DNA of 64,000 nucleotides from Streptomyces chartreusis (lineage in GTDB: Bacteria; Actinomycetota; Actinomycetes; Streptomycetales; Streptomycetaceae): contig NZ_CP023689.1 in the NCBI RefSeq assembly GCF_008704715.1, forward strand, positions 5,332,001 to 5,396,000. Reading direction: 5' to 3'. The notes below the pieces were generated by a model. The model worked only from the letters and a program-made list of their open reading frames with translations, did not search any database and was not told where the DNA came from. Below are positions 8,871 to 18,028 of this stretch, piece after piece; positions within the stretch are counted from its first letter, which is position 1; the number at the start of each line of letters is the position of its first letter. The position numbers and the translations under genes were made by a program.

Positions 8871-10451
8871 TCAGGTCACCGGTTCCGGGGTCGGGGTCTC
8901 GTGCGGTGCCCCGTGTTTCGGCGCCTTCGCCGTGACCATCAGGGTCGCGACCAGGCCGGCCATGAGCATGATCGCGGCGGCCCACCAGATGGCGACCGTG
9001 TAGCCGTGCACCACGCCCTCCCGGGTGACCAGGTCCCGCTGGGCCGGGTCGGTCAGATGGGCCGTGATGTAGGCGGCGCTGCTGCTCGTCGCGATCGTGT
9101 TCAGCAGGGCCGTGCCGATCGAGCCGCCCACCTGCTGCGAGGTGTTGACGGTCGCCGAGGTCACGCCGGAGTCCTGCGGGGCCACACCCGCCGTGGCCGT
9201 GGCGAACACCGGCATGAAGATCAGGCCCATGCCGAGGCCCATCAGGATCAGCGCGGGCAGGATCTCGCTCGCGTACGACGAGTGCACCGTCAGCCGGGTC
9301 AGCAGCACCATGCCGATGGTCGCGAGCAGGGCGCCCGGGCCCATGAGAACGCGGGGCGCCACATGGTTCAGCAGACGGGCGGCGATCTGCGTCGAGCCGA
9401 TGATGATCGCGGCGGTGAGCGGCAGGAAGGCCAGGCCGGTCAGCACCGGCGAGTACTCCAGGATGACCTGGAGGTAGTAGGTCATGAACAGGAACAGCCC
9501 GAACATGCCGATCACGGCCAGCGCCATGGTGAGGAAGCAGCCGGCGCGGTTGCGGTCCTTGACGATGTGCAGCGGCAGCAGGGGCATCGGTGCCCTGGCC
9601 TGCCACCAGACGAAGGCCGCTAGCAGGGCGACGCCGCCCGTGAACAGGGAGAGCACCAGCGGGTCGGTCCAGCCGCGCGGCTCCGCCTCGGCGAAGCCGT
9701 AGACGATGGCGACCAGGCCGCCGCACCCGAGCAGCACGCCGGGCACGTCCAGGCGGGCGCCGGCCTGGACTGGGCTGTCGTGCAGCAGGGCGAGTGCGCC
9801 GAAGACGGCGATCACGGCGATGGGCACGTTGACGTACAGGCACCAGCGCCAGTCCAGGTACTCCGTGAGCAGTCCGCCGACGATGAACCCGATCGCGCTG
9901 CCGCTGCCGGCCAGGGCGCCGTAGATGCCGAACGCCTTGCCGCGCTCCTTGGGGTCGGTGAACGTCGTGGTCAGCAGCGACAGGGCCGAGGGGGCCAGGA
10001 CTGCGGCGAAGACGCCCTGGAGGGCGCGGGCGCCGAAGAGCATGCCGGCCGTGGTGGCGGCACCGCCGAGCGCGGAGGCGGCGGCGAAGCCGATCAGGCC
10101 GATGACGAAGGTGCGCTTGCGGCCCACGAGGTCGGCTATCCGGCCGCCGAGCAGCAGCAGTCCGCCGAAGGCCAGCGTGTAGGCGGTGATCACCCACTGG
10201 CGGTTGCCGTCGGTCATGCCGAGGTCGGCCTGTGCGGAGGGGAGCGCGATGTTCACGATGGTCGCGTCCAGGACGACCATGAGCTGCGCGAGCGCGATGA
10301 TCACCAGCCCCCACCAGCGGCGGGGATCCGCGTCTCGGGCTGATTCACCCGTTCGGGTGACGGTCACTCGGCCAGAAGACCATGGTTCGGGACGTATCGC
10401 ATCTGGGGACGTATCTGGGGACGTATCCGGGGAGTTGTTGTCGCCGGTCAT
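8871..10451 (-). CDS. MFS efflux transporter, DHA2 (14-TMS) family
   Basis: 526 residues with about 14 hydrophobic segments. TM1 carries VVLDATIVNIALPSAQADL, the DHA2 signature; motif A after TM2 reads GGRIADLVGRKR; motif C-like GSGSAIGFIVGG is in TM5. The start is ATG 10451, overlapping the stop of the upstream quinone oxidoreductase as ATGA, so the two are translationally coupled. The cytoplasmic N-terminus has a small tandem repeat (SPDTSPDTSPD). It probably exports a hydrophobic drug or metabolite; the coupled oxidoreductase suggests a quinone-like or reactive substrate. Confidence 0.88.
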   Translation of the reverse strand: MTGDNNSPDTSPDTSPDAIRPEPWSSGRVTVTRTGESARDADPRRWWGLVIIALAQLMVVLDATIVNIALPSAQADLGMTDGNRQWVITAYTLAFGGLLLLGGRIADLVGRKRTFVIGLIGFAAASALGGAATTAGMLFGARALQGVFAAVLAPSALSLLTTTFTDPKERGKAFGIYGALAGSGSAIGFIVGGLLTEYLDWRWCLYVNVPIAVIAVFGALALLHDSPVQAGARLDVPGVLLGCGGLVAIVYGFAEAEPRGWTDPLVLSLFTGGVALLAAFVWWQARAPMPLLPLHIVKDRNRAGCFLTMALAVIGMFGLFLFMTYYLQVILEYSPVLTGLAFLPLTAAIIIGSTQIAARLLNHVAPRVLMGPGALLATIGMVLLTRLTVHSSYASEILPALILMGLGMGLIFMPVFATATAGVAPQDSGVTSATVNTSQQVGGSIGTALLNTIATSSSAAYITAHLTDPAQRDLVTREGVVHGYTVAIWWAAAIMLMAGLVATLMVTAKAPKHGAPHETPTPEPVT

Positions 10452-11428
10452 GGCTCCAGCACCACCTTTCCGGTGGTCGCGCGGGTTTCCAGGGCGCGAT
10501 GGGCGGCCGCCGCCCCGGCGAGCGGGAAGCGCTGCACGGACGGGGTGAGCCGGCCCGCGGCGGCCTCGGCCAGCGCACGCAGTTCGAGGGTCTGTACGGG
10601 GTTGGGGCCGCCGGCCCTGCGCATCATCGCGGGGCCGAGCACGTTCTCGGAGACGCCGTCGACGAGGTAGGGCTCGCCGTTGCGCAGGCCCTGGCCCGAC
10701 CAGCCGAAGACGAGGTGCCGGCCGCCGGGCGCGAGCAGGGCGACGCACTCGCGGGCCACGTCGCCGCCGACGCCGTCGAGGACGACGGTGGCGCCGCGCC
10801 CGCCGAGGAAGGCGCGCACCTTCCCGGGCCACGCCGGGTCGGTGTAGTCGACGGCGAGATCGGCGCCGTTCTCCCGCACCCGGGCGGCCTTCTCCGGCCC
10901 GCCGGCCAGGCCCACGACGACCGCGCCCGCGTTCCTGGCGTACTGCACGAGCAGGGTGCCGATGCCGCCGGCCGCCGCCGGGATCACGGCCACCGCGTCC
11001 GGGCCGAGCTCGGCGAACTGGAGGATCCCCATCGCCGTACGGCCCGTGCCGATCATGGCGACGGCCTGAGCGAAGTCGAGATCGGCCGGGATCTCGTGGA
11101 CCCGGTCGACGTCGGTGACGGCGAGCTCGGCGTAGCCGCCCGGCGCGAAGCCGAGGTGGGCGACGACCCGCTTGCCGAGCCAGAGTCGCGCGACGCCCTC
11201 GCCGAGGGACTCGACGACTCCGGCGACCTCACGGCCGGGGATCGTGGGCAGCGTGGGCGGCTCGGGTGCCGGGCCCTGGATGCCTTCGCGCAGGGCCGTG
11301 TCGAGGAGGTGGACGCCGGCCGCCGCCACGGCGATCCGGACCTGGCCGGGTCCTGGTGCGGGGTCGTCGGTCACCTCGTAGGAGAGGTTCTCGGCCGGGC
11401 CGAAGGTGTGCAGTCGGATGGCGTGCAT
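10448..11428 (-). CDS. NADPH:quinone oxidoreductase / zinc-free MDR alcohol dehydrogenase
   Basis: 326 residues. The medium-chain reductase fold is clear: N-terminal GroES-like domain with PGREVAGVVESLGEGV, then a Rossmann domain with AAAGGIGTLLVQYARNAGA (the NADPH loop) and VVLDGVGGDV. The structural and catalytic Zn-binding cysteines of alcohol dehydrogenases are missing, which indicates a quinone oxidoreductase. The chosen start (MHAIRLH) lies 33 codons inside a longer open frame and fits the family N-terminus. First gene of a two-gene unit with the MFS pump. Confidence 0.85.
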   Translation of the reverse strand: MHAIRLHTFGPAENLSYEVTDDPAPGPGQVRIAVAAAGVHLLDTALREGIQGPAPEPPTLPTIPGREVAGVVESLGEGVARLWLGKRVVAHLGFAPGGYAELAVTDVDRVHEIPADLDFAQAVAMIGTGRTAMGILQFAELGPDAVAVIPAAAGGIGTLLVQYARNAGAVVVGLAGGPEKAARVRENGADLAVDYTDPAWPGKVRAFLGGRGATVVLDGVGGDVARECVALLAPGGRHLVFGWSGQGLRNGEPYLVDGVSENVLGPAMMRRAGGPNPVQTLELRALAEAAAGRLTPSVQRFPLAGAAAAHRALETRATTGKVVLEP

Positions 11429-11507
11429 CGGGGTCCCCCATCGCTCGGAAGTCGGTTCTGCCGGGCCGCCCGTCCCGTCGTCGGAGCGGCTCGACGATGC
11501 TCCGACC

Positions 11508-12677
11508 TCAAGCTCGCTTGAGGTCAAGGGCGTGCCGGCCGAGTGCCAGGGACACGGCCGTCAGCGCGCTGTTGAAGGACACCTCGGACAGCACGCCGGG
11601 GGCCGCGACCTGATCGCCCGCCAGGTAGACGCCGTCGCCGCGGTCCACGGCCGGGCGGTCCCGCCAGCTGGTGCCGGGCAGGTCGACGGCGCCGGTGCGG
11701 CCGTTCGCCAGGGCCTCGCGCCGCCAGGTGACGCGCTCGCGCCAGCCGGGGAAGCCGAGGTCGAGGAGCTGCTCGGCACGGGCGATGCCGTCGGCCCGGG
11801 ACTCGTGCGGGGCGATCGGGATCTGACCCTGGATCAGCTGCTCGCCGGCCGGGGCCAGCGAGCGGTCCTGCGCGGTGAACCGCTCCAGCCACCCGGTCCC
11901 GTCGAGGTCGGAGACGACGAACGCGTCCCCGCGGCGGGTGCGCACGGCGAGGTCGATCAATGCCGTACGGCCGCTCGTCCAGGTCAGCGAGTCGTCGCGG
12001 AGGAGCCGGCGGGCGGCGTCGAGGGAGGTGGCGACGACGACGGGCGTGTCGGTCGTGAGCCGGTCGAGGCTGTCGATCCGGGACAGGGTCTCCATCCGCA
12101 CCCCGAGGTTCCAGGCCCGGGCCGCCATCCGGTCGATGAGGTTCGCCCAGCCGCCCTTCGGATAGTGCGCCTCCGGCGGCAGCTTGGTGGCCCGGCGCAG
12201 CCGCTCCTGCACGAACGCTGCGGACAGGGCGCCGGGGTCGTGGTGGAACAGCGCGACGGCGGAGTAGTGGGCGGCGGCACGGGCGCCCTCCTCGCCGGCG
12301 ATGCCGGTCGCCCACGTCAGGAAGTCGACGTCGACGGGCGCCTGCGGCAGGGCCGGCCGCAGCAGCTTCAGCATGGCGAACGGCGGGGTGCGGCGCAGGA
12401 CGCCACGGTGCCGCAGTCTGAGCCGGGCGGCCTCCAGGGGCGGGATCGGCGCGAGCGGGCCGATGAGGTCCCGCTGCTTGAGCCAGGCCCAGTGCGGGCC
12501 GCCGCTGTACAGCGCGTGCGGTCCCTCGTTCGTCCGGTACGGCCCCTCGGCGGTCCGCGCCCGCCCGCCGAGGGTGTGATGGGCCTCGTACACGGTGACC
12601 TTGGCGCCCGCCTCGGCGGCGGTGATGGCCGCGGTGAGTCCGGCGAAGCCGCCGCCGACGACGGTGATGCGGTGCAT
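11508..12677 (-). CDS. FAD-dependent amine oxidase/desaturase-like oxidoreductase
   Basis: 389 residues. The N-terminus ITVVGGGFAGLTAAITAAEAGAKVTVYE is a textbook FAD beta-alpha-beta motif. It is followed by HHTLGGRARTAEGPYRTNEGPHALY, the phytoene-desaturase/amine-oxidase second motif. The C-terminal GVYLAGDQVAAPGVLSEVSFNSAL binds the flavin. It lies 79 bp upstream of the quinone oxidoreductase on the same strand. The substrate is unknown. Confidence 0.78.
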   Translation of the reverse strand: MHRITVVGGGFAGLTAAITAAEAGAKVTVYEAHHTLGGRARTAEGPYRTNEGPHALYSGGPHWAWLKQRDLIGPLAPIPPLEAARLRLRHRGVLRRTPPFAMLKLLRPALPQAPVDVDFLTWATGIAGEEGARAAAHYSAVALFHHDPGALSAAFVQERLRRATKLPPEAHYPKGGWANLIDRMAARAWNLGVRMETLSRIDSLDRLTTDTPVVVATSLDAARRLLRDDSLTWTSGRTALIDLAVRTRRGDAFVVSDLDGTGWLERFTAQDRSLAPAGEQLIQGQIPIAPHESRADGIARAEQLLDLGFPGWRERVTWRREALANGRTGAVDLPGTSWRDRPAVDRGDGVYLAGDQVAAPGVLSEVSFNSALTAVSLALGRHALDLKRA

Positions 12678-12817
12678 GGCTGGGGGTCTCCCTCGCGCTC
12701 GGTTCGCCTTCCTTGCCTTCTTCTGTGACTACGACGGAGCGGGGCCACCGGAATGTGACATCACCGGTGTCCGCGCAGGTCAGGGGGATTGTCAGTGGCG
12801 GGGTGCAGCATGGGGGC

Positions 12818-13513
12818 ATGGCGAGGAGAGCGACGGGGCAGAGCGGCGGGCCGGGCAGGGGCGCGGTGAAGGGGGCGAGACGGCCGGAGCTGCGGCTGCC
12901 CCCGCTGGAGCCGTTCCGGGACGGGGAGTTGGAGCCGGACGGCGACTACGACAGCCTGGAGTTCCGCGAGGAGGACCTCACCGGGCACGACGGCGGCGGG
13001 GCCCGCTTCATGGACTGTGCGCTGAGGGGCTGCGTCCTGGACGAGACGCGGCTCCATCACGCCCGGATCCTGGACTCGGTCCTCACCGGGCCCCGCGGTG
13101 TCGGCACCGACCTCGCCGAGGCGACCCTGCGCGATGTGGAGCTTCTCGACGCCCGGCTGGGCGGGGTGCAGCTGCACGGTTCCGTGCTGGAGCGGGTCGT
13201 GATCCGCGGCGGCAAGATCGACTACCTGAACATGCGCAAGGCCCGGCTCAGGGACGTCGTCTTCGAGAGCTGCGTCCTGGTCGAGCCGGACTTCGGGGGC
13301 GCCCGGCTGGAGCGGGTGGAGTTCGTGGACTGCGTGGTGAAGGGGGTGGACCTCACCGAGGCGACGCTGGCGGACGTGGACCTGCGCGGGGCTTCGGAGC
13401 TGGAGATCGCGCGAGGCGTGGACCGGCTCGCCGGGGCCGTGATCAGCTCCGGCCAACTACTGGATCTGGCACCGGTGCTGGCGGCCCAGCTGGGGGTCCG
13501 GGTGGAGGGCTGA
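12818..13513 (+). CDS. Pentapeptide repeat protein
   Basis: 231 residues. About twenty consecutive A(D/N)LXX-type pentapeptides run from residue 60 to 205 (for example EEDLTGHD, CALRGCVLDETRLHHARIL, GARLERVEFVDCVVKGVDLTEATLADVDLRGA in pieces), forming a right-handed quadrilateral beta-helix. There is no signal peptide or membrane segment. Such proteins can mimic DNA and bind gyrase, but most Streptomyces members are uncharacterised. The start is ATG 12818; an earlier in-frame start exists but would read through the promoter region of the divergent gene. Confidence 0.82.
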   Translation: MARRATGQSGGPGRGAVKGARRPELRLPPLEPFRDGELEPDGDYDSLEFREEDLTGHDGGGARFMDCALRGCVLDETRLHHARILDSVLTGPRGVGTDLAEATLRDVELLDARLGGVQLHGSVLERVVIRGGKIDYLNMRKARLRDVVFESCVLVEPDFGGARLERVEFVDCVVKGVDLTEATLADVDLRGASELEIARGVDRLAGAVISSGQLLDLAPVLAAQLGVRVEG

Positions 13514-13566
13514 CGGCCGGAGCCGGGGGCCCGGGTGGAGGGCTGGCTGCTCGGCGGGGTGCGGGG

Positions 13567-14067
13567 TCACGTCACCCGGGGATAGCGGGCCTGGAGTGTC
13601 CAGATCGCCGGGTTCTCGCCCAGGTCCTCGTGCAGGTCGATCAGGTCGGCGAGCAGGTCGTGCAGGAAGTCGCGGGCCTCGCGGCGCAGTTCCGCGTGGG
13701 CGAAGGACAGCGGGGCCTCCTCGGCCGGCATCCAGTCCGCCTCGATGTCCACCCAGCCGAAGCGGCGCTCGAAGAGCATGCGGTCGGTCGACTCGGTGAA
13801 GTCGAGTTCCGCGTGCTGGGGGCGGGAGGCGCGGGAGCCCGCCGGGTCCCGGTCCAGCCGCTCGGCGATGTCGCACAGGGCCCAGGCGAAGTCGAGCACC
13901 GGCACCCATCCCCAGGCTGTGGACAGCTCCCGGTCCGCCTTGGTGTCGGCCAGATACACGTCCCCGCAGAACAGGTCGTGGCGCAGGGCGTGGACGTCCG
14001 CGCGGCGGTAGTCGGTCTGCGGGGGATCCGGGAAGCGGTTGGAGAGGGCGTAGCCGATGTCGAGCAC
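13567..14067 (-). CDS. Conserved hypothetical protein
   Basis: 166 residues, acidic, cytosolic, no signal or TM segment. It is rich in Trp and Asp (FGWVDIEADWMPAEEAPLSF, DLLADLIDLHEDLGENPAIW). The regular codon bias supports a real gene. I do not recognise the family. It is divergent from the M1 peptidase (41 bp between starts), so the two may share a control region. Confidence 0.6.
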   Translation of the reverse strand: MLDIGYALSNRFPDPPQTDYRRADVHALRHDLFCGDVYLADTKADRELSTAWGWVPVLDFAWALCDIAERLDRDPAGSRASRPQHAELDFTESTDRMLFERRFGWVDIEADWMPAEEAPLSFAHAELRREARDFLHDLLADLIDLHEDLGENPAIWTLQARYPRVT

Positions 14068-14108
14068 GGAGGTGATGGTGTCACGCCCGCACTCATAGGA
14101 TCACTGGC

Positions 14109-15575
14109 GTGTCCCGTTCCGCACCTGTTGTCCCGGCCCGTCCGACCGTACGGCTCCCGTGGCCCGACCGGCCGCTCCCGGCCGCACGGATCTCCCGGGT
14201 CGTCGCCTGCGGCCTGCTCGCCCTGGCCCTCACGGCGTGCGGCGGGGTGCACGGCACCCCGGGCGGTTCCGGCGTGCGCGACCCGTACTTCCCCAAGGCG
14301 GGCAACGACGGCTACGACGTCAAGCACTACGGCCTCGACCTCGCCTACGACCCCGGCGAGCGCCACCTCGGCGGCACCGCCGAGATCACCGCACGCGCCG
14401 AGAAGGACCTGTCCGCCTTCGACCTCGATCTGAAGGGCATGGACGTCGAGAAGGTGTCGGTGGAGGGCAGGGCCGCGCGCTGGAGCCGCAACGGCCAGGA
14501 GCTGGTCGTCCGGCCGCACGACGACCTGGAGGAGGGCGAGACGTTCCGGGTCACCGTCCGCTACTCCGGAACCCCGCAGACCCTCACCGACCCCGACGGG
14601 TCCAAGGAGGGCTGGCTGCCGACCGACACCGGCGCGCTCGCCCTCGGGGAGCCGGCGGGGTCCATGGTGTGGTTCCCCGGCAACCACCACCCGTCGGACA
14701 AGGCGTCGTACGACATCTCGGTCACCGTGCCGAAGGGGCTGGAGGCCGTGTCGAACGGCGAGCCGGCCGGGCGGACCACTCGCGGGGGCCGCACGACCTT
14801 CCGCTGGCGCACGGCCGAACCCATGGCCGGCTATGTCGCGACGCTCGCCATCGGCGACTACGACATCGCCCGCTCCACGGTCACCACGACCGAGGAGGAC
14901 CTGCCCGTGTACACCGCCGTCGCCCCGGACCAGGCCGGCCCCGCGCGCAAGGTGCTGGCGCGGATCCCCGAGATCATGGAGTGGGCGGAGTACAACTTCG
15001 GCCCCTACCCCTTCTCCTCCACCGGCGCGATCGTCGCGGGCGAGGGCGACGCCGAGTACGCCCTGGAGACCCAGAACCGGCCCGTCTTCCCGGGCGCCCC
15101 CGGCACCGAACTCCTCGTCCACGAGCTCGTCCACCAGTGGTTCGGCAACTCCGTGACCCCGAAGAGCTGGCGGGACATGTGGCTGAACGAGGGCTTCGCG
15201 ACCTACGCGGAGTGGCTGTGGGAGGAGGACAACGACGGCGACTCCGCCCAGGAGACCTTCGACGACCTCTACGAACACGGCGAGGACGAGCACGAGGACC
15301 TCTGGGACTTCCCGCCCGCCGAGCCCACGAGCGCCGGCCACATCTCCGACTCGCCCGTCTACGAACGCGGCGCGATGGTCCTGCACAAGATCCGCCAGAA
15401 GGTCGGCGACGACACCTTCTACGACATCGTCCAGGGCTGGGCCGCCACCCACCGCCACGGCAACGCGGACACCGCCGACTTCACGTCCTACGTCGAGAAG
15501 AAGGCCCCGGACGAGGACTTCACGACCATCTGGAAGGACTGGCTGTACGGCGACGGCCGGCCCGAGCACCCGTAG
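14109..15575 (+). CDS. M1 family zinc metallopeptidase, lipoprotein
   Basis: 488 residues with a GTG start. The N-terminus holds a type II signal peptide ending in the lipobox LALTACGG, so the mature protein is probably anchored to the outer face of the membrane. The gluzincin motif HELVHQWFGN and the downstream NEGFATYAEW give the HExxH-(18)-E zinc site. The exopeptidase GAMEN loop appears as AEYALETQN. The N-terminal beta domain (HYGLDLAYDPGERHLGGTAEI) is typical of aminopeptidase N. The C-terminal ERAP-like domain of full-length enzymes is missing, as in the short M1 subgroup. Confidence 0.88.
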   Translation: MSRSAPVVPARPTVRLPWPDRPLPAARISRVVACGLLALALTACGGVHGTPGGSGVRDPYFPKAGNDGYDVKHYGLDLAYDPGERHLGGTAEITARAEKDLSAFDLDLKGMDVEKVSVEGRAARWSRNGQELVVRPHDDLEEGETFRVTVRYSGTPQTLTDPDGSKEGWLPTDTGALALGEPAGSMVWFPGNHHPSDKASYDISVTVPKGLEAVSNGEPAGRTTRGGRTTFRWRTAEPMAGYVATLAIGDYDIARSTVTTTEEDLPVYTAVAPDQAGPARKVLARIPEIMEWAEYNFGPYPFSSTGAIVAGEGDAEYALETQNRPVFPGAPGTELLVHELVHQWFGNSVTPKSWRDMWLNEGFATYAEWLWEEDNDGDSAQETFDDLYEHGEDEHEDLWDFPPAEPTSAGHISDSPVYERGAMVLHKIRQKVGDDTFYDIVQGWAATHRHGNADTADFTSYVEKKAPDEDFTTIWKDWLYGDGRPEHP

Positions 15576-15579
15576 CCCG

Positions 15580-16062
15580 TCAGACGGCCCGCTCCAGGTC
15601 CCTGCGTATCGCGGCCCGCGCGGCCCACACCGCCTTGGCGTGCTTGAGCCGCCGCTCCTGCAACTCCGGTGAGTCGAGCGGCGGCTCACCCGCCGAGAAC
15701 AGGTCCTGGAGGTCCCGCAGGGTCGCGTAGACGTTCTCGAGGACGTCCGACATCTCCTGCGGAGCGCATATCAGCGCCGTCTCACGGGCCTCGTCGCAGC
15801 CCGACGCACGGAACGCCTCCCGCACGGACGCCTCCCGCACGGACGCCTCCCTCGTCCCGCCTTCCGCGTGGCCGGCGGCGGCCGCGTACATGCCCTCGTA
15901 GGCGAGCCGGTACTTCGTCAGCACGGTCACATAGATCTGCCGGCGTTCCTGCCGGGTCCGGTCGGCCAGGTCGCGGCGCCAGCGGGCCCGGTCCGCCAGC
16001 AGCGTCGAGCCGATGCCGACCAGTGCGCCCAGGGCGGTGCCGGCCAAGGTCGTCCAGTCCAC
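15580..16062 (-). CDS. Small membrane-anchored hypothetical protein
   Basis: 160 residues. One N-terminal hydrophobic segment (LAGTALGALVGIGSTLLA, residues 6-23) is followed by a charged helical domain (DRARWRRDLADRTRQERRQIY) likely to form a coiled coil in the cytoplasm. Residues near 75-85 contain a perfect duplication (REASVREASV), matched by a tandem repeat in DNA near 15827-15852. The stop lies only four bases from the convergent M1 peptidase stop. Function unknown; such proteins are common in Streptomyces. Confidence 0.68.
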   Translation of the reverse strand: MDWTTLAGTALGALVGIGSTLLADRARWRRDLADRTRQERRQIYVTVLTKYRLAYEGMYAAAAGHAEGGTREASVREASVREAFRASGCDEARETALICAPQEMSDVLENVYATLRDLQDLFSAGEPPLDSPELQERRLKHAKAVWAARAAIRRDLERAV

Positions 16063-16075
16063 GTCGTCCGCCTGC

Positions 16076-16591
16076 TCAGGCCAGCTGCTTCTGCAGGACC
16101 GTGCAGGGGCGGTCGAGTTCGCGGTCGCGGCCGTAGGCGATGGTGTCGTAGCCGAGGGCCGACCAGAAGGCGAGGGCCTTGGGGTTGTTGTCGAGGACGG
16201 CCAGGCGTACGGCGGTGCGGCCCGCCGCGCGGAAACGGTCCTCCACGAGGGTGGCCAGCTGCCGGCCGTATCCCTTGCCGTGGGTCGTGGCGTCCACCAT
16301 CAGCAGTCCGATCCACGGGTCCGGGTCGACCGGGTCCGGGTGCTGGGCCAGGGTGATGGCGATGGCGACCAGACGGCCCTCGCTGCGGGCCAGCAGCACC
16401 TCCGCCCCGGGGACCGCCAACTCGTCGGCCAGCGCGGTGGCCACCTGCTCCGGGCGGACGTCGTCGGGGTCGGGGAAGTCGCCGCTGAGCGCGTGGAACT
16501 CGCGGTTGGAGGCGTAGAGGGCGGTGAGTTCGGTGAGGACCGGCGCCGGGATGTCGTGGTCCGGGGTGAGGGGGAGGGGGTCGAGGATCAT
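16076..16591 (-). CDS. GNAT N-acetyltransferase
   Basis: 171 residues. Motif A is WIGLLMVDATTHGKGYGRQLATLVEDRF, containing the GKGYG acetyl-CoA loop, followed by AVRLAVLDNNPKALAFWSALGY, the beta5-alpha4 signature. The start ATG lies 13 bp from the next gene's start region, so it probably heads a two-gene transcript with the small membrane protein. The substrate is unknown. Confidence 0.8.
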   Translation of the reverse strand: MILDPLPLTPDHDIPAPVLTELTALYASNREFHALSGDFPDPDDVRPEQVATALADELAVPGAEVLLARSEGRLVAIAITLAQHPDPVDPDPWIGLLMVDATTHGKGYGRQLATLVEDRFRAAGRTAVRLAVLDNNPKALAFWSALGYDTIAYGRDRELDRPCTVLQKQLA

Positions 16592-16716
16592 TCGGGCAAC
16601 TTATCGAAGAGCTCCGGCACAAGGATCGTGGCGGGTGGTCCCGGTCGGCCTCGCACACGCCGGAACTCCCGGCCGGCCGTGCGGCGCCTGAACCCCTTGC
16701 TTCGCCGTACAACGCC

Positions 16717-16744
16717 GGAACCCCCGGCCGGAGCCGGGGGTTCC
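16717..16744 (-). terminator. Hairpin terminator after terD
   Basis: A perfect 12-bp inverted repeat: GGAACCCCCGGC at 16717-16728, a 4-base loop, GCCGGGGGTTCC at 16733-16744. It sits 17 bp downstream of the terD stop on the minus strand. Confidence 0.75.
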
Positions 16745-16761
16745 AGGGTGGTGCGGGGTGC

Positions 16762-17337
16762 TCAGACGTTCACGCCGAAGTCCTGGGCGATGCCGACCAG
16801 GCCCGAGGCGTAGCCCTGGCCGACCGCGCGGAACTTCCACTCGGCGCCGTTGCGGTACAGCTCGCCGAAGACCATCGCGGTCTCGGTGGCCGCGTCCTCG
16901 GAGAGGTCGTAGCGGGCGATCTCGGCGCCGCCGGCCTGGTTGACGATGCGGATGTACGCGTTGCGGACCTGGCCGAAGTTCTGCGAGCGGTTCTCCGCGT
17001 CGTAGATCGAGACCGGGAAGACGATCTTGTCGACGTCGGCCGGGAGGCCGGCGAGGTTGACGTTGATCGCCTCGTCGTCGCCCGCGCCCTCGCCGGTGCG
17101 GTTGTCACCGGTGTGGACGATGGTCTGGTCCGGCGTCTGCTTGTTGTTGAAGAAGACGAAGTGACCGTCCGAGTAGACCTTGCCCGTGGGGTTGACCGCG
17201 ATCGCCGAGGCGTCGAGGTCGAAGTCCGTGCCGGTGGTGGTGCGGACGTCCCAGCCGAGGCCCACGGTGACGGCGGTCAGGCCCGGAGCCTCCTTGGTGA
17301 GCGAGACGTTGCCACCCTTGGACAGGCTTACAGCCAT
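16762..17337 (-). CDS. terD: TerD family calcium-binding stress protein
   Basis: 191 residues, the family's usual length. MAVSLSKGGNVSLTKEAPGL at the N-terminus is the TerD signature. GLGWDVRTTTGTDFDLDASA and DNRTGEGAGDDEAINVNL provide the acidic calcium sites. TerD proteins in Streptomyces bind Ca2+ and influence tellurite tolerance, differentiation and stress signalling. This copy stands alone; no other ter genes are nearby. It is bounded by a strong terminator and has a 169-bp divergent region to arfB. Confidence 0.92.
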   Translation of the reverse strand: MAVSLSKGGNVSLTKEAPGLTAVTVGLGWDVRTTTGTDFDLDASAIAVNPTGKVYSDGHFVFFNNKQTPDQTIVHTGDNRTGEGAGDDEAINVNLAGLPADVDKIVFPVSIYDAENRSQNFGQVRNAYIRIVNQAGGAEIARYDLSEDAATETAMVFGELYRNGAEWKFRAVGQGYASGLVGIAQDFGVNV

Positions 17338-17506
17338 TGTTGGGAGTCCCTTCCCTCGTTGCGGTACGGCTAGAAGCTACAGCTACCCCTATGAACGCGG
17401 AGAGGGGTACCTCAGGTTCCAGGTGTCTTTACTTTCTTTGCCAAAGAGCACCCGTAGGGGATACACGGCGATATTCGCGTGACGTGGACCGGACAGACGC
17501 GGGACC

Positions 17507-17944
17507 ATGGACGGCATGTCCGGTCCCTACGTCATCCGTGGCTCCGTCTCCCTGCCCGAGGCCGAGCTCATGTGGCGTTTCTCCAGGTCGAGCGGGCCGG
17601 GTGGCCAGCACGTCAACACCAGCGACTCGAGGGTGGAGCTGAGCTTCGACCTCGCGAAGACCGAGGCGCTGCCCGAGGTGTGGAAGGCGCGGGCGCTGGA
17701 GCGGCTGGCCGGAAAGCTCGTCGACGGCGTCCTGACCGTGCGCGCCTCCGAGCACCGCTCCCAGTGGCGCAACCGCGAGACCGCCGCCGTACGCCTGGCC
17801 GCGCTGCTCGCCGAGGCGAGCGCCCCGCCGCCCAAGCCGCGCCGGGCGACCCGCATCCCCCGCGGCATCAACGAGCGCCGGCTGAGGGAGAAGAAGCAGC
17901 GCTCCGACACCAAGCGAGGACGCTCCGGGCGGGACTGGGGGTAG
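17507..17944 (+). CDS. arfB: Alternative ribosome-rescue factor ArfB (peptidyl-tRNA hydrolase)
   Basis: 145 residues from ATG 17507 (a second ATG three codons in is equally possible). The RF1-type catalytic loop SSGPGGQHVN contains the GGQ that hydrolyses peptidyl-tRNA. There are no codon-recognition domains. The C-terminus is a basic tail (RRLREKKQRSDTKRGRSGRDW) that in ArfB occupies the empty mRNA channel of stalled ribosomes. Length and layout match ArfB/YaeJ. Confidence 0.9.
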   Translation: MDGMSGPYVIRGSVSLPEAELMWRFSRSSGPGGQHVNTSDSRVELSFDLAKTEALPEVWKARALERLAGKLVDGVLTVRASEHRSQWRNRETAAVRLAALLAEASAPPPKPRRATRIPRGINERRLREKKQRSDTKRGRSGRDWG

Positions 17945-18028
17945 GCGCCGGGGCCGGGAGTCACATTCCCGCCGCGCGATCCGTCAACGCAGTGACGACG
18001 GACGGAACGCGACGAGAGGCAGCTACCG

